NCBI GenBank assembly: GCA_030530425.1
Contig: JAUMVA010000003.1
Location: 1-64,000, forward strand
DNA length: 64,000 bases
Direction: 5' to 3'
Source: Candidatus Saccharimonadota bacterium
GTDB lineage: Bacteria > Patescibacteriota > Saccharimonadia > Saccharimonadales > Saccharimonadaceae
Positions 39,924-48,815 of the stretch are shown piece after piece (positions within the stretch are counted from its first letter, which is position 1; every line of letters starts with the position of its first letter). The notes beneath the pieces were generated by a model that searched no databases, was not told where the DNA came from, and worked only from the letters and a program-made list of their open reading frames with translations. The translations under genes and the position numbers were made by a program.

Positions 39924-41081
39924 ATGAATAATTCGAATCGTCAAAAAGTTACTATAGGTGGAAAGATTTATGACGCTAAAACTGGCGAATTATTACAAGT
40001 TGCAAAAAAACAACTTCGTATTTCTTCTCAACCAAGCTGTCGTAAAAACCTTGATGGAGTATCCATTAAACGTCGTCAAAAACCAGCCTCGACGTTGAAT
40101 CGTGATTTTGTAAAAAGTCCAAATATTAAAGTCAAGACCCCAACTCCAATTATTAAAAAACGCGCTTGTTCCACACCAGCTATTTTATCCAACGAAAAAC
40201 CCAGCCAGGCAATTCGCCAGACTAATTTTCAAAGCCGGCAAATTAGACACTTCGTTAGTCTAGAAGAGGCTAAACAAATTAACTCACGTCAGCCAGTAGT
40301 TATATCCGAGGTTGTAAACCCTGATATTAAAGTTTCCGCTACGCAAAACCAGCAATTTCGACAAATCATCAATCAAGCACGCCAAACTGATTTTTTGACA
40401 CGCTATCGTATGAACCAAATTGCTCGTCAACGTCGCGCACAGGAATTGCAAACTATTAGACAGCTCAAAACCAGCTATCGTAAACAAAGCACTTTGCCAC
40501 AAGTTTCAGCTGCCGATCAAGAGCTTCATAATCGAGCCATTAAAAACTCAGTTTTTGCACGAGCTTTAGCAAATGCTCCGACATCCGAACAATTGGCAAT
40601 GCAACAAGTCGCTCGATCAAAAAATAATTTTATTAAGCGTCATCTGTCAACATTGATTGGAACTTTTACAATTGTACTGTTAGGTGCTTATTTAACTTAT
40701 TTAAACTTGCCAAATATTTCAATTCGTATTGCCGCCAGTCAAGCTGGTATTGACGCCAAATACCCAGAATATAAACCGAGTGGCTACAATATTTCAAAAT
40801 TGCCAAGTACTAACGATAACCAAGTTACCGTTGAATATCGTAATAATCAGCAAATTCTTACTTTAACGCAACAAGCTAGCAGCTTTGATTCAAAAACGAT
40901 ACTAGAAAATATTGTCAAAAAATATGCTGGTGAAGCTTATGAAACCGATCAAACTAAAGGTCTGACTATTTATAGTTACAACAACCAATCAACTTGGATC
41001 AATGGTGGTATTCTTTATACTCTAGCTTATAATTCAACACTTTCACGTGATCAAATTAGCAAAATTGCTACCAGTCTATAG
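39924..41081 (+). CDS. Hypothetical single-pass membrane protein, 385 aa
   Basis: A long, strongly basic cytoplasmic region (residues 1-240, Arg/Gln/Lys-rich, e.g. YRMNQIARQRRAQELQTIRQ) precedes one helix (FIKRHLSTLIGTFTIVLLGA) and an extracytoplasmic domain of about 130 residues (VTVEYRNNQQILTLTQQAS, YETDQTKGLTIYSYNNQSTW) reminiscent of DUF4367-like domains. I chose the ATG at 39924, which has GGAAAG upstream, over the GTG at 39906. The cytoplasmic part may bind nucleic acid. Function unknown. Confidence 0.75.
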   Translation: MNNSNRQKVTIGGKIYDAKTGELLQVAKKQLRISSQPSCRKNLDGVSIKRRQKPASTLNRDFVKSPNIKVKTPTPIIKKRACSTPAILSNEKPSQAIRQTNFQSRQIRHFVSLEEAKQINSRQPVVISEVVNPDIKVSATQNQQFRQIINQARQTDFLTRYRMNQIARQRRAQELQTIRQLKTSYRKQSTLPQVSAADQELHNRAIKNSVFARALANAPTSEQLAMQQVARSKNNFIKRHLSTLIGTFTIVLLGAYLTYLNLPNISIRIAASQAGIDAKYPEYKPSGYNISKLPSTNDNQVTVEYRNNQQILTLTQQASSFDSKTILENIVKKYAGEAYETDQTKGLTIYSYNNQSTWINGGILYTLAYNSTLSRDQISKIATSL

Positions 41082-41106
41082 TTTGCGATATAAGTTAACT
41101 TTTTTG

Positions 41107-41115
41107 TGATATAAT
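41107..41115 (+). promoter_or_regulatory. Extended -10 promoter directly before gltX (leaderless)
   Basis: TGATATAAT ends 7 nt before the ATG at 41123. Confidence 0.65.
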
Positions 41116-41122
41116 TTAAGGC

Positions 41123-42556
41123 ATGGAAAAAGATTCTGTGATAACTCGTTTTGCACCAAGTCCAACTGGCTATATTCACATCGGTAATGTTCGATCAGCT
41201 TTATTTCCTTGGCTTTTAGCCCGTCAAACTGGCGGAAAACTAATTTTACGGATTGAAGATACCGATCAAGCGCGGTTTGTTGAAGGCGCAACCGAAATGA
41301 TTATGGATACTTTACAGTGGCTAGGTTTACAATGGGACGAAGGACCAATCGTCGGTGGTAATAATGGCCCATATTTTCAGACTGAACGTCAAGCAATTTA
41401 TCATCAATGGGCACAAAAACTAATTGATAAAGGACTAGCTTATCCAGATCCTTATACCTCAGAACAAGTTGATGAATTTCGAGCAGAAGCGCGCGCATTA
41501 AAACGGCCTTTTTTGTTTCGCAATTATCGCCCAGAAACTTTCGATAGCTGGGACGGTAAAACAGCTCTGCGTTTTAAAGTGCCAGAGATTAAACGCTACT
41601 CATGGCATGACCCAGTCATGGGCGATTTATCAGCAGGAGAAGATGCGTTAGATGATTTTATCTTAATCAAGGCTGATGGCTTGCCAACCTATAATTTTGC
41701 GCACATAGTCGATGATGCGGAAATGGGCGTAACTCACGTTATTCGTGGAGCTGAATATATTGCATCAACTCCAAAGTACTTATCATTATATGAAGCCCTG
41801 GAATTAAAACCACCAGTTTTAGTTTGTTTACCGCATATTTTAGCGCCAAATGGCAATAAAAAGTTAGGTAAGCGCGACGGTGCTAAAAGCGTTAGCGAAT
41901 ATCGTAAAGATGGCATTCTACCAGAGACCATGATTAATTTTCTAGCCAGTTTAGGTTGGAATGATGGCACAACGCAAGAAATATTTTCAATTAATGAACT
42001 AATCGAGAAATTTAGTCTTGATCGTGTTCAAAAATCAGGTGCAAGATTCGATGAAAAGCGTTTACTATGGATGAATAATCAATGGATCAAACGCTTGTCA
42101 ATCGATGATTTACTAACACGTGTGGCTGATTTTTGGGGTGAAAATGGCAAAAAAGCCGACCGCGTATATCAAAAACAGGTTTTGACTTTAGCTCAAGAAC
42201 GCTTAAAGACTCTGGCGGATTTACCAAATTTAACCGAATACTTTTTTGCCGAACCGAAAATCAATTGGCAATTAGTAGATAACGATAAACAACTGTCAAA
42301 ATTATCACGCGAACAACATCGAGACTTATTAGCACTAGCCATAAAACACTTACAAACTAGTAAATATGATGAGGATAGTTTACAAAATACGCTAAATCAA
42401 ATCCTCGAAGAATCCGGATTAAAACCAAATATCACCTTCAGTATTATTCGTTTTGCCTTAACTTGGGCACCTTTTAGTCCGAACCTAAACCAAATGATGT
42501 CGGTATTGGGTCAAAAAACTGTTTTAAACCGCTTAAAATTAGCTTTGAAATCTTAA
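41123..42556 (+). CDS. gltX: Glutamyl-tRNA synthetase (possibly non-discriminating)
   Basis: 477 aa class I synthetase. TRFAPSPTGYIHIGNVRSALF contains HIGH as HIGN near residue 20. RIEDTDQARFVEGA, LPTYNFAHIVDDAEMGVTHVIRGAEY and the KMSKS variant KKLGKRDGAKSV near residue 245 follow. The optional SWIM/zinc cysteines near residue 100 are absent (YPDPYTSEQ), as in many GluRS. CPR genomes generally rely on GatCAB for Gln-tRNA; a non-discriminating enzyme is possible but cannot be decided from the sequence alone. Confidence 0.96.
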   Translation: MEKDSVITRFAPSPTGYIHIGNVRSALFPWLLARQTGGKLILRIEDTDQARFVEGATEMIMDTLQWLGLQWDEGPIVGGNNGPYFQTERQAIYHQWAQKLIDKGLAYPDPYTSEQVDEFRAEARALKRPFLFRNYRPETFDSWDGKTALRFKVPEIKRYSWHDPVMGDLSAGEDALDDFILIKADGLPTYNFAHIVDDAEMGVTHVIRGAEYIASTPKYLSLYEALELKPPVLVCLPHILAPNGNKKLGKRDGAKSVSEYRKDGILPETMINFLASLGWNDGTTQEIFSINELIEKFSLDRVQKSGARFDEKRLLWMNNQWIKRLSIDDLLTRVADFWGENGKKADRVYQKQVLTLAQERLKTLADLPNLTEYFFAEPKINWQLVDNDKQLSKLSREQHRDLLALAIKHLQTSKYDEDSLQNTLNQILEESGLKPNITFSIIRFALTWAPFSPNLNQMMSVLGQKTVLNRLKLALKS

Positions 42557-42574
42557 TTTAGCAAAGGAGTAATT

Positions 42575-43693
42575 ATGTTAAACCAAATCATGCCTAAAAA
42601 CGCTAATGCTATCGACAGTCAAGATAAGCCAGAAAACCAGCCTAGGAAAAGTTTCTTAAAAAAACATTGGATTAGTTTTGCAATCATCACCGGTGCTTGT
42701 CTAGCAACTGGAATATTAGTTTATTTATTATTAGTGAAAGTTACTTTGCCAGAGGCTAGACAAGAAAACATAGTAACTAAAAAACACGAGGCAAAAAAGT
42801 TTTATTCAAATTTATCGCACATTGAAGTTGACAATGAAGACAAGGTTAATTCAGCCATCACCGCTATCATGATTGAAAATAGCCTGGACGCACGACCACA
42901 ATCCGGTCTTAAATCAGCTGAGGTTGTTTTTGAAGCAATAGCCGAAGGTGGTATCACGAGATTCATGGCACTTTATCAGGCTAACAAACCACAATTAATC
43001 GGACCAGTTCGTAGTGTCCGTAAATATTATTTAGATTGGGCAAAACCATTCAATGCTAGCATTGGACATGTCGGTGGAAGTGATGAAGCATTAAATATCG
43101 TGCGCAATGGTTCGTATCGCGATATTGATCAATTTTTTAATGGCAATTTTTATTGGCGATCAACAGATCGCTATGCACCTCATAACGTTTACACAAGTTT
43201 TGAAAAACTTGATGCTCTTAATTTACAAAAAGGTTATACTACGTCACCAGCTGATGTTTTTGCTCGAGCAATTCCTAAACTTAAAAAAGATCACGTCGCA
43301 AAGATTAACAACCTTCATTTTAAAATCAGCGGTCAATCGTTTAACGTTGATTATACCTATGACAAGGACAGCAACACTTACTTACGAAGTCTTGCTGGGC
43401 AGCCGCATCTTGATCGAGAGGCGGGGAGGATCTCACCAAATTCTGTTGTAGCTATTATGGTTGATTTTGGACCACTGCCTGGTGGTGGCACATTAAACAA
43501 AATTACAACTATTGCCAATGATAAGGCATACATTTTTCAAAATGGCGAAGTGATTGAAGGAACATGGAAAAAACCAAGTTTAGATCAACAAATTCGCTTT
43601 TACGACTCAAACGATAAAGAAATTGCCATTAATGCTGGACAAGTTTGGATTACAGCTGTACCAAAATCTTCAGGAGCCGTTACATGGGAATAA
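42575..43693 (+). CDS. DUF3048 family membrane-anchored protein (YerB-like)
   Basis: 372 aa. A cytoplasmic start, a membrane helix (about residues 31-52) and then the DUF3048 core: AIMIENSLDARPQSGLKSAEVVFEAI, EGGITRFMALYQ, IGPVRSVRKYYLDWAKPF and the C-terminal IFQNGEVIEGTWKKPS and AGQVWITAVP. YerB of Bacillus is a lipoprotein of unknown function; here a transmembrane anchor replaces the lipobox. AAAGGAG precedes the ATG. Its stop overlaps the start of the histidine kinase, so it may be part of a sensing unit. Confidence 0.88.
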   Translation: MLNQIMPKNANAIDSQDKPENQPRKSFLKKHWISFAIITGACLATGILVYLLLVKVTLPEARQENIVTKKHEAKKFYSNLSHIEVDNEDKVNSAITAIMIENSLDARPQSGLKSAEVVFEAIAEGGITRFMALYQANKPQLIGPVRSVRKYYLDWAKPFNASIGHVGGSDEALNIVRNGSYRDIDQFFNGNFYWRSTDRYAPHNVYTSFEKLDALNLQKGYTTSPADVFARAIPKLKKDHVAKINNLHFKISGQSFNVDYTYDKDSNTYLRSLAGQPHLDREAGRISPNSVVAIMVDFGPLPGGGTLNKITTIANDKAYIFQNGEVIEGTWKKPSLDQQIRFYDSNDKEIAINAGQVWITAVPKSSGAVTWE

Positions 43694-45156
43694 AATTAAT
43701 CAGCCCAGAATTAATCGTACGAGACAATTTAAGCGAAAACTTCTGGCGCCAATTAATTAAACGATTGTATATTCTAGCTTTTGTCTGTAGTTTAATATTA
43801 AGCTCAATTGTCAGTGGTGTTCTATATCTAGTTAGACTTGATTATATGGTAATAGCCGTTATTAGCTTTAGTTTTGGATTGTTATCTTTTCTGATTGCCT
43901 CTTTACTAATTAAATATGCCACTAAACCATTATGGCGAATTTTAGACACAATCATTCCATTTTCACGAGCAATTAAGGCTAATCAAATCGTTCCATTTCA
44001 TCAAGCCGAAACCGAGATAATCAAACAAATACTCTCGGCTAATAATTTTTGTAAGCAACCAATAGCTTCACCTTACGCGACTTTAAATGCAGCTTTGGAT
44101 CGACTCAACTGTGGGATTATTATTATTAATCATTTTGATGAAATTACCAATATTAATAACACCGCTAATAAATTACTCAATCGCCAGCAAAAGTTACCAC
44201 TCATCTTCGATAGCAATGAGCCAAACATAGAGCAATGGCTAGCGGAATGTCGCCAAAAAGAGATCCATGCAAATCACATTTGGCAAAGTTTAGAACTTGA
44301 TACCGCCGACCAAGACCAACGCCAATGGTTTGATATCCATGCCAATTTTAATCACAATGATGAGAACGAAACAATTCTGTTGATTACCGAAAGTTTATCT
44401 GATCAAAAAGAGCGCCAATCGGCATTTGAATTTACTTCTTACGCTGCCCACGAGTTGCGTGGACCAATCACTATTATCCGCGGCTATCTTGATATTTTAA
44501 AAACTGATTTTCCCGATCAAACAGAAACCGGGCGTGTAATTATTGATCGCCTAATCGTAGCAGGCAACCGCCTCAGTGGTTATATTAATAATATTTTAAA
44601 TGCCGCTAAAATTGATCAACGTACTTTTACAACCATTCTGAAGCCAACTTTTCCTCAGCAAGTCATTAACGAGGTTTATGATGACATTTCTTTACGCGCC
44701 AGGACTAATCAAAAGGAACTAATCGTTAAAGTCGATCCTGATTTACCTCAAATTAATATTGACGCAGTAAGTATCACCCAAGCTATCACAAATTTGGTTG
44801 ATAATGCAATTAAATATTCGAAAGATTCTGAGCTGATCGAGCTGAATGTTTATTCTGATAATACTGACGTTCATTTTCAAATCAAAGACAAAGGCATAGG
44901 TATGTCTGAAGCCACATTGCGTAACTTATTTAAACGGTTTTATCGATCTAACCAGCGACAAAATCAAGTCAGTGGAACCGGCATTGGGCTATTTATTACT
45001 AAATCAATCGTGGAATCGAACAACGGTACAATTTCTATTGACAGCAAAGAAAATGAAGGTTCAACTTTTACCATTAGCATACCAATCAAATACAATCCAA
45101 ATAAAAAGAAAAATGATTCTATTTTTATCAATAATCATGGCTTAATTCGTAAGTGA
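43684..45156 (+). CDS. Sensor histidine kinase (two TM, degenerate PAS-like segment)
   Basis: 490 aa. Two hydrophobic helices (about residues 20-45 and 55-78) with a very short outside loop, a linker with a PAS-like segment (LDRLNCGIIIINHFDEITNIN), then HisKA with the phospho-His near residue 255 (SYAAHELRGPITIIRGYL) and HATPase_c (VDNAIKYSKD, IKDKGIGMSEATL, GTGIGLFITKSIV). The ATG at 43684 overlaps the DUF3048 stop by 10 nt; upstream codons in this frame are shadow. The partner response regulator is probably the one at 46836. Confidence 0.93.
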   Translation: MGIKLISPELIVRDNLSENFWRQLIKRLYILAFVCSLILSSIVSGVLYLVRLDYMVIAVISFSFGLLSFLIASLLIKYATKPLWRILDTIIPFSRAIKANQIVPFHQAETEIIKQILSANNFCKQPIASPYATLNAALDRLNCGIIIINHFDEITNINNTANKLLNRQQKLPLIFDSNEPNIEQWLAECRQKEIHANHIWQSLELDTADQDQRQWFDIHANFNHNDENETILLITESLSDQKERQSAFEFTSYAAHELRGPITIIRGYLDILKTDFPDQTETGRVIIDRLIVAGNRLSGYINNILNAAKIDQRTFTTILKPTFPQQVINEVYDDISLRARTNQKELIVKVDPDLPQINIDAVSITQAITNLVDNAIKYSKDSELIELNVYSDNTDVHFQIKDKGIGMSEATLRNLFKRFYRSNQRQNQVSGTGIGLFITKSIVESNNGTISIDSKENEGSTFTISIPIKYNPNKKKNDSIFINNHGLIRK

Positions 45157-45235
45157 TAAAATTAAATTATTTAGCCTAGTATTTGCAAAAAACAACTTGA
45201 AAAAATCTTTCTTTTGTGATAAAATGCGAGTATAT

Positions 45236-45310
45236 GGTCTCATCGTCTAACGGTTAGGACACCAGGTTTTCATCCTGGCAATCTGGGTTCGATTCCCGGT
45301 GAGATCACCA
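45236..45310 (+). tRNA. tRNA-Glu (anticodon TTC)
   Basis: 75 nt with encoded CCA. Acceptor GGTCTCA pairs with TGAGATC (one G-U), anticodon arm CCAGG-TTTTCAT-CCTGG gives anticodon TTC, T-arm CTGGGTTCGATTCCCGG. A TGATAAAAT element about 15 nt upstream acts as promoter. Confidence 0.97.
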
Positions 45311-45319
45311 CAATAATAT

Positions 45320-45345
45320 CCGACAACACTGGTCGGTTTTTTATT
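45320..45345 (+). terminator. Terminator of tRNA-Glu
   Basis: CCGAC and GTCGG stem with a 7-nt loop, followed by TTTTTTATTATTT. Confidence 0.75.
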
Positions 45346-45414
45346 ATTTAATTGTTCGAGCAGTCATTAATCTATTTTTCTAAATTATCAAATTGTGTTA
45401 TAATCATAATCAAT

Positions 45415-46770
45415 ATGACTAGCGCTCGCAAACACATCATTCTTTTAATCATTAGCAGTTTCATTGTCTTGATGACTCTAGCCTTAATTTTGGATTACTT
45501 TGCTATTTTTACAATTAGTAAGCAACTTTACTTTTATTTGCTAGTTGCAATGATAAGCTGTGTAATTATTATAATAACCTTGATATTATTTTGGTGCAGG
45601 CAAACAACATCAGTCAAACAACAAACGAATTATAATATTGATTACGGTTCATTGATTAATTCATTTTCGGATGGAATTTTTATAATTGACGAAAAAAACA
45701 TTATTCATTTTTTTAACAAAGAGGCACAAAAAATCACTGGCTTTAAGGCCGAAGATGTATTAAATTTAGCCTACAGTTCGGTTTTTCAAATTGTTAACCA
45801 AAAAGGTGAATTAATCAACGTCGATAACGATCCAATTATTATCAGTCGACGAACAGGCGAAAGTCAACGCGTAGAGATGCTTTATATCAAAAGCTATAGC
45901 GGCAAAACCATCCCAATTTCAGCAAATATTTGTATGCCAGATGACTCTTCTGATTTTCTCATTGTTGCATTTCGTGATATCTCAGCTGAACTCGATAAAG
46001 AACGTGATCAATTAGAGTTCATCAGCACCGCCAGCCATGAGATGCGAACGCCGATCGCTGCTATTGATGGTTATCTTGGTCTAGCACTTAATCCAACCAT
46101 TTCTACGATTGACGAAAAAGCTCGTGAATATATCACTAAGGCTCAAAATTCTAGCAAACACCTTGGTGAATTATTTAAAAATCTACTTAATATTTCCAAA
46201 GCAGAAGATAAGCGCCTAGCAACTAATTTGCAACCAGTTGATTTAATAAAATTAATATCTGATACTTGTAACGATTTTCGTAAATCAGCAGCTGACAAAA
46301 ATATAGCTTTAATTTTTGAACAAACCGATTCTAAAGAACGACAGATTCTCCCCGAAATTTTTGTTTATGCCGACCAAAGCCTGCTTCGTGAAGCCTTATC
46401 TAACCTTATTGAAAACGCTATCAAATATACCACCAATGGATCTGTCAAAATCAACGCTTTGATGAGCGGTCATGATAAAGCTATTATATCCGTAGTTGAT
46501 ACAGGCATGGGAATAGCACCAGAAGATATACCGCACTTGTTTCAAAAATTCTATCGAGTCGACAATAGCCAAACTCGAGAAATCGGTGGAACTGGCTTAG
46601 GGCTATATTTAACGCGATCTATTGTTGAAAATATGAATGGACGAATCTGGGCAGAAAGCCGAGTTGGTTTTGGCAGTAGCTTCTTCATTGAGTTACGACG
46701 ACTTGATAAAAACCAGCGAGATCAATTACAACAGACGATTAACGCTATACCAACTTCGACTGTTTCATAA
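45415..46770 (+). CDS. PAS-domain sensor histidine kinase
   Basis: 451 aa. Two membrane helices (about residues 8-30 and 38-60), a PAS domain (NSFSDGIFIIDEKNIIHFFN, EAQKITGFKAEDVL), HisKA with His near residue 207 (FISTASHEMRTPIAAIDGYL) and HATPase_c (LSNLIENAIKYTTNG, VVDTGMGIAPEDIPHLFQKF, GTGLGLYLTRSIVENMNG). The ATG at 45415 lies 10 nt after TGTTATAAT; codons before it are unlikely to be used. It sits 65 nt upstream of the response regulator gene. Confidence 0.93.
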   Translation: MTSARKHIILLIISSFIVLMTLALILDYFAIFTISKQLYFYLLVAMISCVIIIITLILFWCRQTTSVKQQTNYNIDYGSLINSFSDGIFIIDEKNIIHFFNKEAQKITGFKAEDVLNLAYSSVFQIVNQKGELINVDNDPIIISRRTGESQRVEMLYIKSYSGKTIPISANICMPDDSSDFLIVAFRDISAELDKERDQLEFISTASHEMRTPIAAIDGYLGLALNPTISTIDEKAREYITKAQNSSKHLGELFKNLLNISKAEDKRLATNLQPVDLIKLISDTCNDFRKSAADKNIALIFEQTDSKERQILPEIFVYADQSLLREALSNLIENAIKYTTNGSVKINALMSGHDKAIISVVDTGMGIAPEDIPHLFQKFYRVDNSQTREIGGTGLGLYLTRSIVENMNGRIWAESRVGFGSSFFIELRRLDKNQRDQLQQTINAIPTSTVS

Positions 46771-46823
46771 AATTACTAGCGCCGATAAGCATAAAAGCTA
46801 TAGCTTTTTCTGCAAAAATGGTT

Positions 46824-46829
46824 TAAAAT
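46824..46829 (+). promoter_or_regulatory. -10 element directly before the response regulator (leaderless)
   Basis: TAAAAT ends 6 nt before the ATG at 46836. Confidence 0.5.
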
Positions 46830-46835
46830 AAGCAT

Positions 46836-47747
46836 ATGAAGAAAGTACTCCTAGTTGAAGATGATCAAAGCCTCCAAGAGATTTATGGAGTGCGATTACA
46901 ACACGAAGGATATCGTGTTTTTACAGCAAGTGATGGCGAAGAAGCTTTGTCAGTTGCTCTAAAAGAACGTCCCGATCTAATATTAAGCGACGTTATGATG
47001 CCAAAAATATCTGGTTTTGATATGCTCGATATTATGCGCAGCACACCTGAGATCAAAGACACCAAAGTAATCATCATGACCGCATTATCAAGCGATGATC
47101 AACGATCTAGAGGCGATGCTCTAGGTGTCAATATGTATCTTGTTAAGTCTCAAGTTGGAATCGAGGACATCATCCAAGCCGTCAAAGATGTTTTAAATGA
47201 ACCGCAGGCTGAAGTTACAACAGTAGATCAAACCGTCACTGAAGCAAAAGCCACCGAGCCAATCACTGATACGGATAATACTAATCAAGGTGATTTTTCT
47301 GCTGACTCGGCTGAACAAGTCGGGGCTTCTAGTCAGACAAAAGAAGAAAGCCCAGACTCTCACATTAATCAATTATTAAATGAACTTGAGAATAGCGATG
47401 TTGATTTTAGTGACCACCTTATTACCGCTGCCGAAAAAGAGGCTAAAACCAATAGAGAAGATAATATTAAGGCGGCTGATTTAGAGGAGGCAAAAGTAGA
47501 GACTGTAAAATCTAACCAAAATCCACTACCTAATTCAAATACACAGATTAATACAACCTTGATTGATCAAACGTCCAAATCTTTTATTTCGACCGATGCC
47601 ACAGATACCGGCAATACTGAAATGACAAACAACAGCCAAGATAATAAAGCTACAATAACACCGCAATCAATTCATAATCTTGGTTCCCATTCTGTCCGCC
47701 AGCCAATTCCTCTGCGCGATATTATCCCAGAGCGTTTTCAACAATAG
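46836..47747 (+). CDS. CheY-like response regulator with a long disordered tail
   Basis: 303 aa. The receiver domain fills residues 1-122: VLLVEDDQSLQEIYG (acidic pocket), LILSDVMMPKISG with the phospho-Asp near residue 51, VIIMTALSSDD and YLVKSQ with the conserved Lys. The remaining 180 residues are acidic and low-complexity (Thr/Asp/Glu/Asn-rich) and end PIPLRDIIPERFQQ. No DNA-binding output domain is present, so it must act by protein contact or phosphotransfer. It probably receives phosphate from one or both kinases upstream. Confidence 0.9.
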   Translation: MKKVLLVEDDQSLQEIYGVRLQHEGYRVFTASDGEEALSVALKERPDLILSDVMMPKISGFDMLDIMRSTPEIKDTKVIIMTALSSDDQRSRGDALGVNMYLVKSQVGIEDIIQAVKDVLNEPQAEVTTVDQTVTEAKATEPITDTDNTNQGDFSADSAEQVGASSQTKEESPDSHINQLLNELENSDVDFSDHLITAAEKEAKTNREDNIKAADLEEAKVETVKSNQNPLPNSNTQINTTLIDQTSKSFISTDATDTGNTEMTNNSQDNKATITPQSIHNLGSHSVRQPIPLRDIIPERFQQ

Positions 47748-47752
47748 TTAAT

Positions 47753-48436
47753 ATGTCTGAAAAATCACAGCGTTTAAATAAACAACTTGCACTTTGGCAA
47801 GGTATTTCTCGTCGTCAAGCCGATGATTTAATTGCCAGCGGACAAGTGACGGTAAATAATCAGAAAGCCGTTTTAGGACAACGCATATCCGAAACCGATC
47901 TTGTCAAAATAAACAATATAATCGTCAAGCGAACGCAAACTTACCGATTGATAGCTGTTAACAAGCCCACTGGAATAACTTGTTCTCGCAGTCATCAGGG
48001 TAACGACAAAACAATTTATGATATTTTGCCAGCGAACTTCAAATCACTAAAAACTGTTGGCAGACTCGATAAAGACAGTTCTGGCTTAATTCTCATGTCC
48101 AATGATGGTGATTTTATCTATCGAATGACTCATCCCAGTTTTCATAAACTCAAAATTTATAAAGTTCGTCTTGATCGCGACCTAGAACCATTACATCAAC
48201 AAATGATTAATGATTTTGGTGTTAATTTACCAGATGGCCGCAGTCAATTACAGCTCGAACGATTATCTCATGATAACCGCCAGGAGTGGCAAATAACCAT
48301 GAGCGAAGGCCGAAATCGCCAAATACGTCGAACTTTTGCAGCACTTGGTTATGAAGTTGTTAAACTCCACCGAATTCAATTTGATAAGTATCAACTCACT
48401 GGTCTAAAATCAGGCGATTATCTAGAAATCAAATAA
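47753..48436 (+). CDS. RsuA/RluB-family rRNA pseudouridine synthase
   Basis: 227 aa. An N-terminal S4 domain (RLNKQLALWQGISRRQADDLIASGQVTVN) is followed by the catalytic fold with KPTGITCSR, the Asp-containing GRLDKDSSGLILMSNDGDF, and EGRNRQIRRTFAALGYEVVKLHRI. It isomerises a uridine in rRNA. RsuA, RluB, RluE and RluF cannot be separated by eye. It lies 5 nt after the response regulator and ends in a strong terminator. Confidence 0.93.
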   Translation: MSEKSQRLNKQLALWQGISRRQADDLIASGQVTVNNQKAVLGQRISETDLVKINNIIVKRTQTYRLIAVNKPTGITCSRSHQGNDKTIYDILPANFKSLKTVGRLDKDSSGLILMSNDGDFIYRMTHPSFHKLKIYKVRLDRDLEPLHQQMINDFGVNLPDGRSQLQLERLSHDNRQEWQITMSEGRNRQIRRTFAALGYEVVKLHRIQFDKYQLTGLKSGDYLEIK

Positions 48437-48460
48437 AACCACTCAGACATGAGTGGTTTT
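48435..48460. terminator. Terminator after the pseudouridine synthase
   Basis: AAAACCACTC and GAGTGGTTTT form a perfect 10-bp stem with a 6-nt loop. It lies between convergent genes and may work both ways. Confidence 0.85.
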
Positions 48461-48467
48461 GATAAAG

Positions 48468-48671
48468 CTAGAAATTAACGCATGACCATTTAACAAACAT
48501 CGGATTTAAAATCAATGGTCTGATAGTATCCGATGGTCGGCAAGTCGACCACAAATTTGCCCCACACTTTGGGCATGTTTCATGGTCATTTGGGCATAGG
48601 ACCGCGCCACAACTAATACAGTGACACTCCATAAACCCATTGGACTGGTCATTAACTTGTTTTTGCTTCAT
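48468..48671 (-). CDS. Small zinc-ribbon protein, 67 aa
   Basis: The start at 48671 has a strong ribosome binding site (AAAGGAGGAG) and replaces a longer frame beginning at 48749. The core is ECHCISCGAVLCPNDHETCPKCGANLW, containing at least two CxxC pairs that form a typical zinc ribbon. The flanks are unremarkable. Function unknown; small zinc ribbons often act as nucleic-acid or protein adaptors. Confidence 0.72.
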   Translation of the reverse strand: MKQKQVNDQSNGFMECHCISCGAVLCPNDHETCPKCGANLWSTCRPSDTIRPLILNPMFVKWSCVNF

Positions 48672-48815
48672 AAAGAACTCCTCCTTTAAAATAAAATCGA
48701 GTCCATAAAAACTCTTTCTAATTATATAACATATAACATGTAAAGTCAATGATAGTATAGCTTTTCAGCCTCTGATATGATATAATTAAACGTGTAATTT
48801 ATTTAGAAATAAGCT

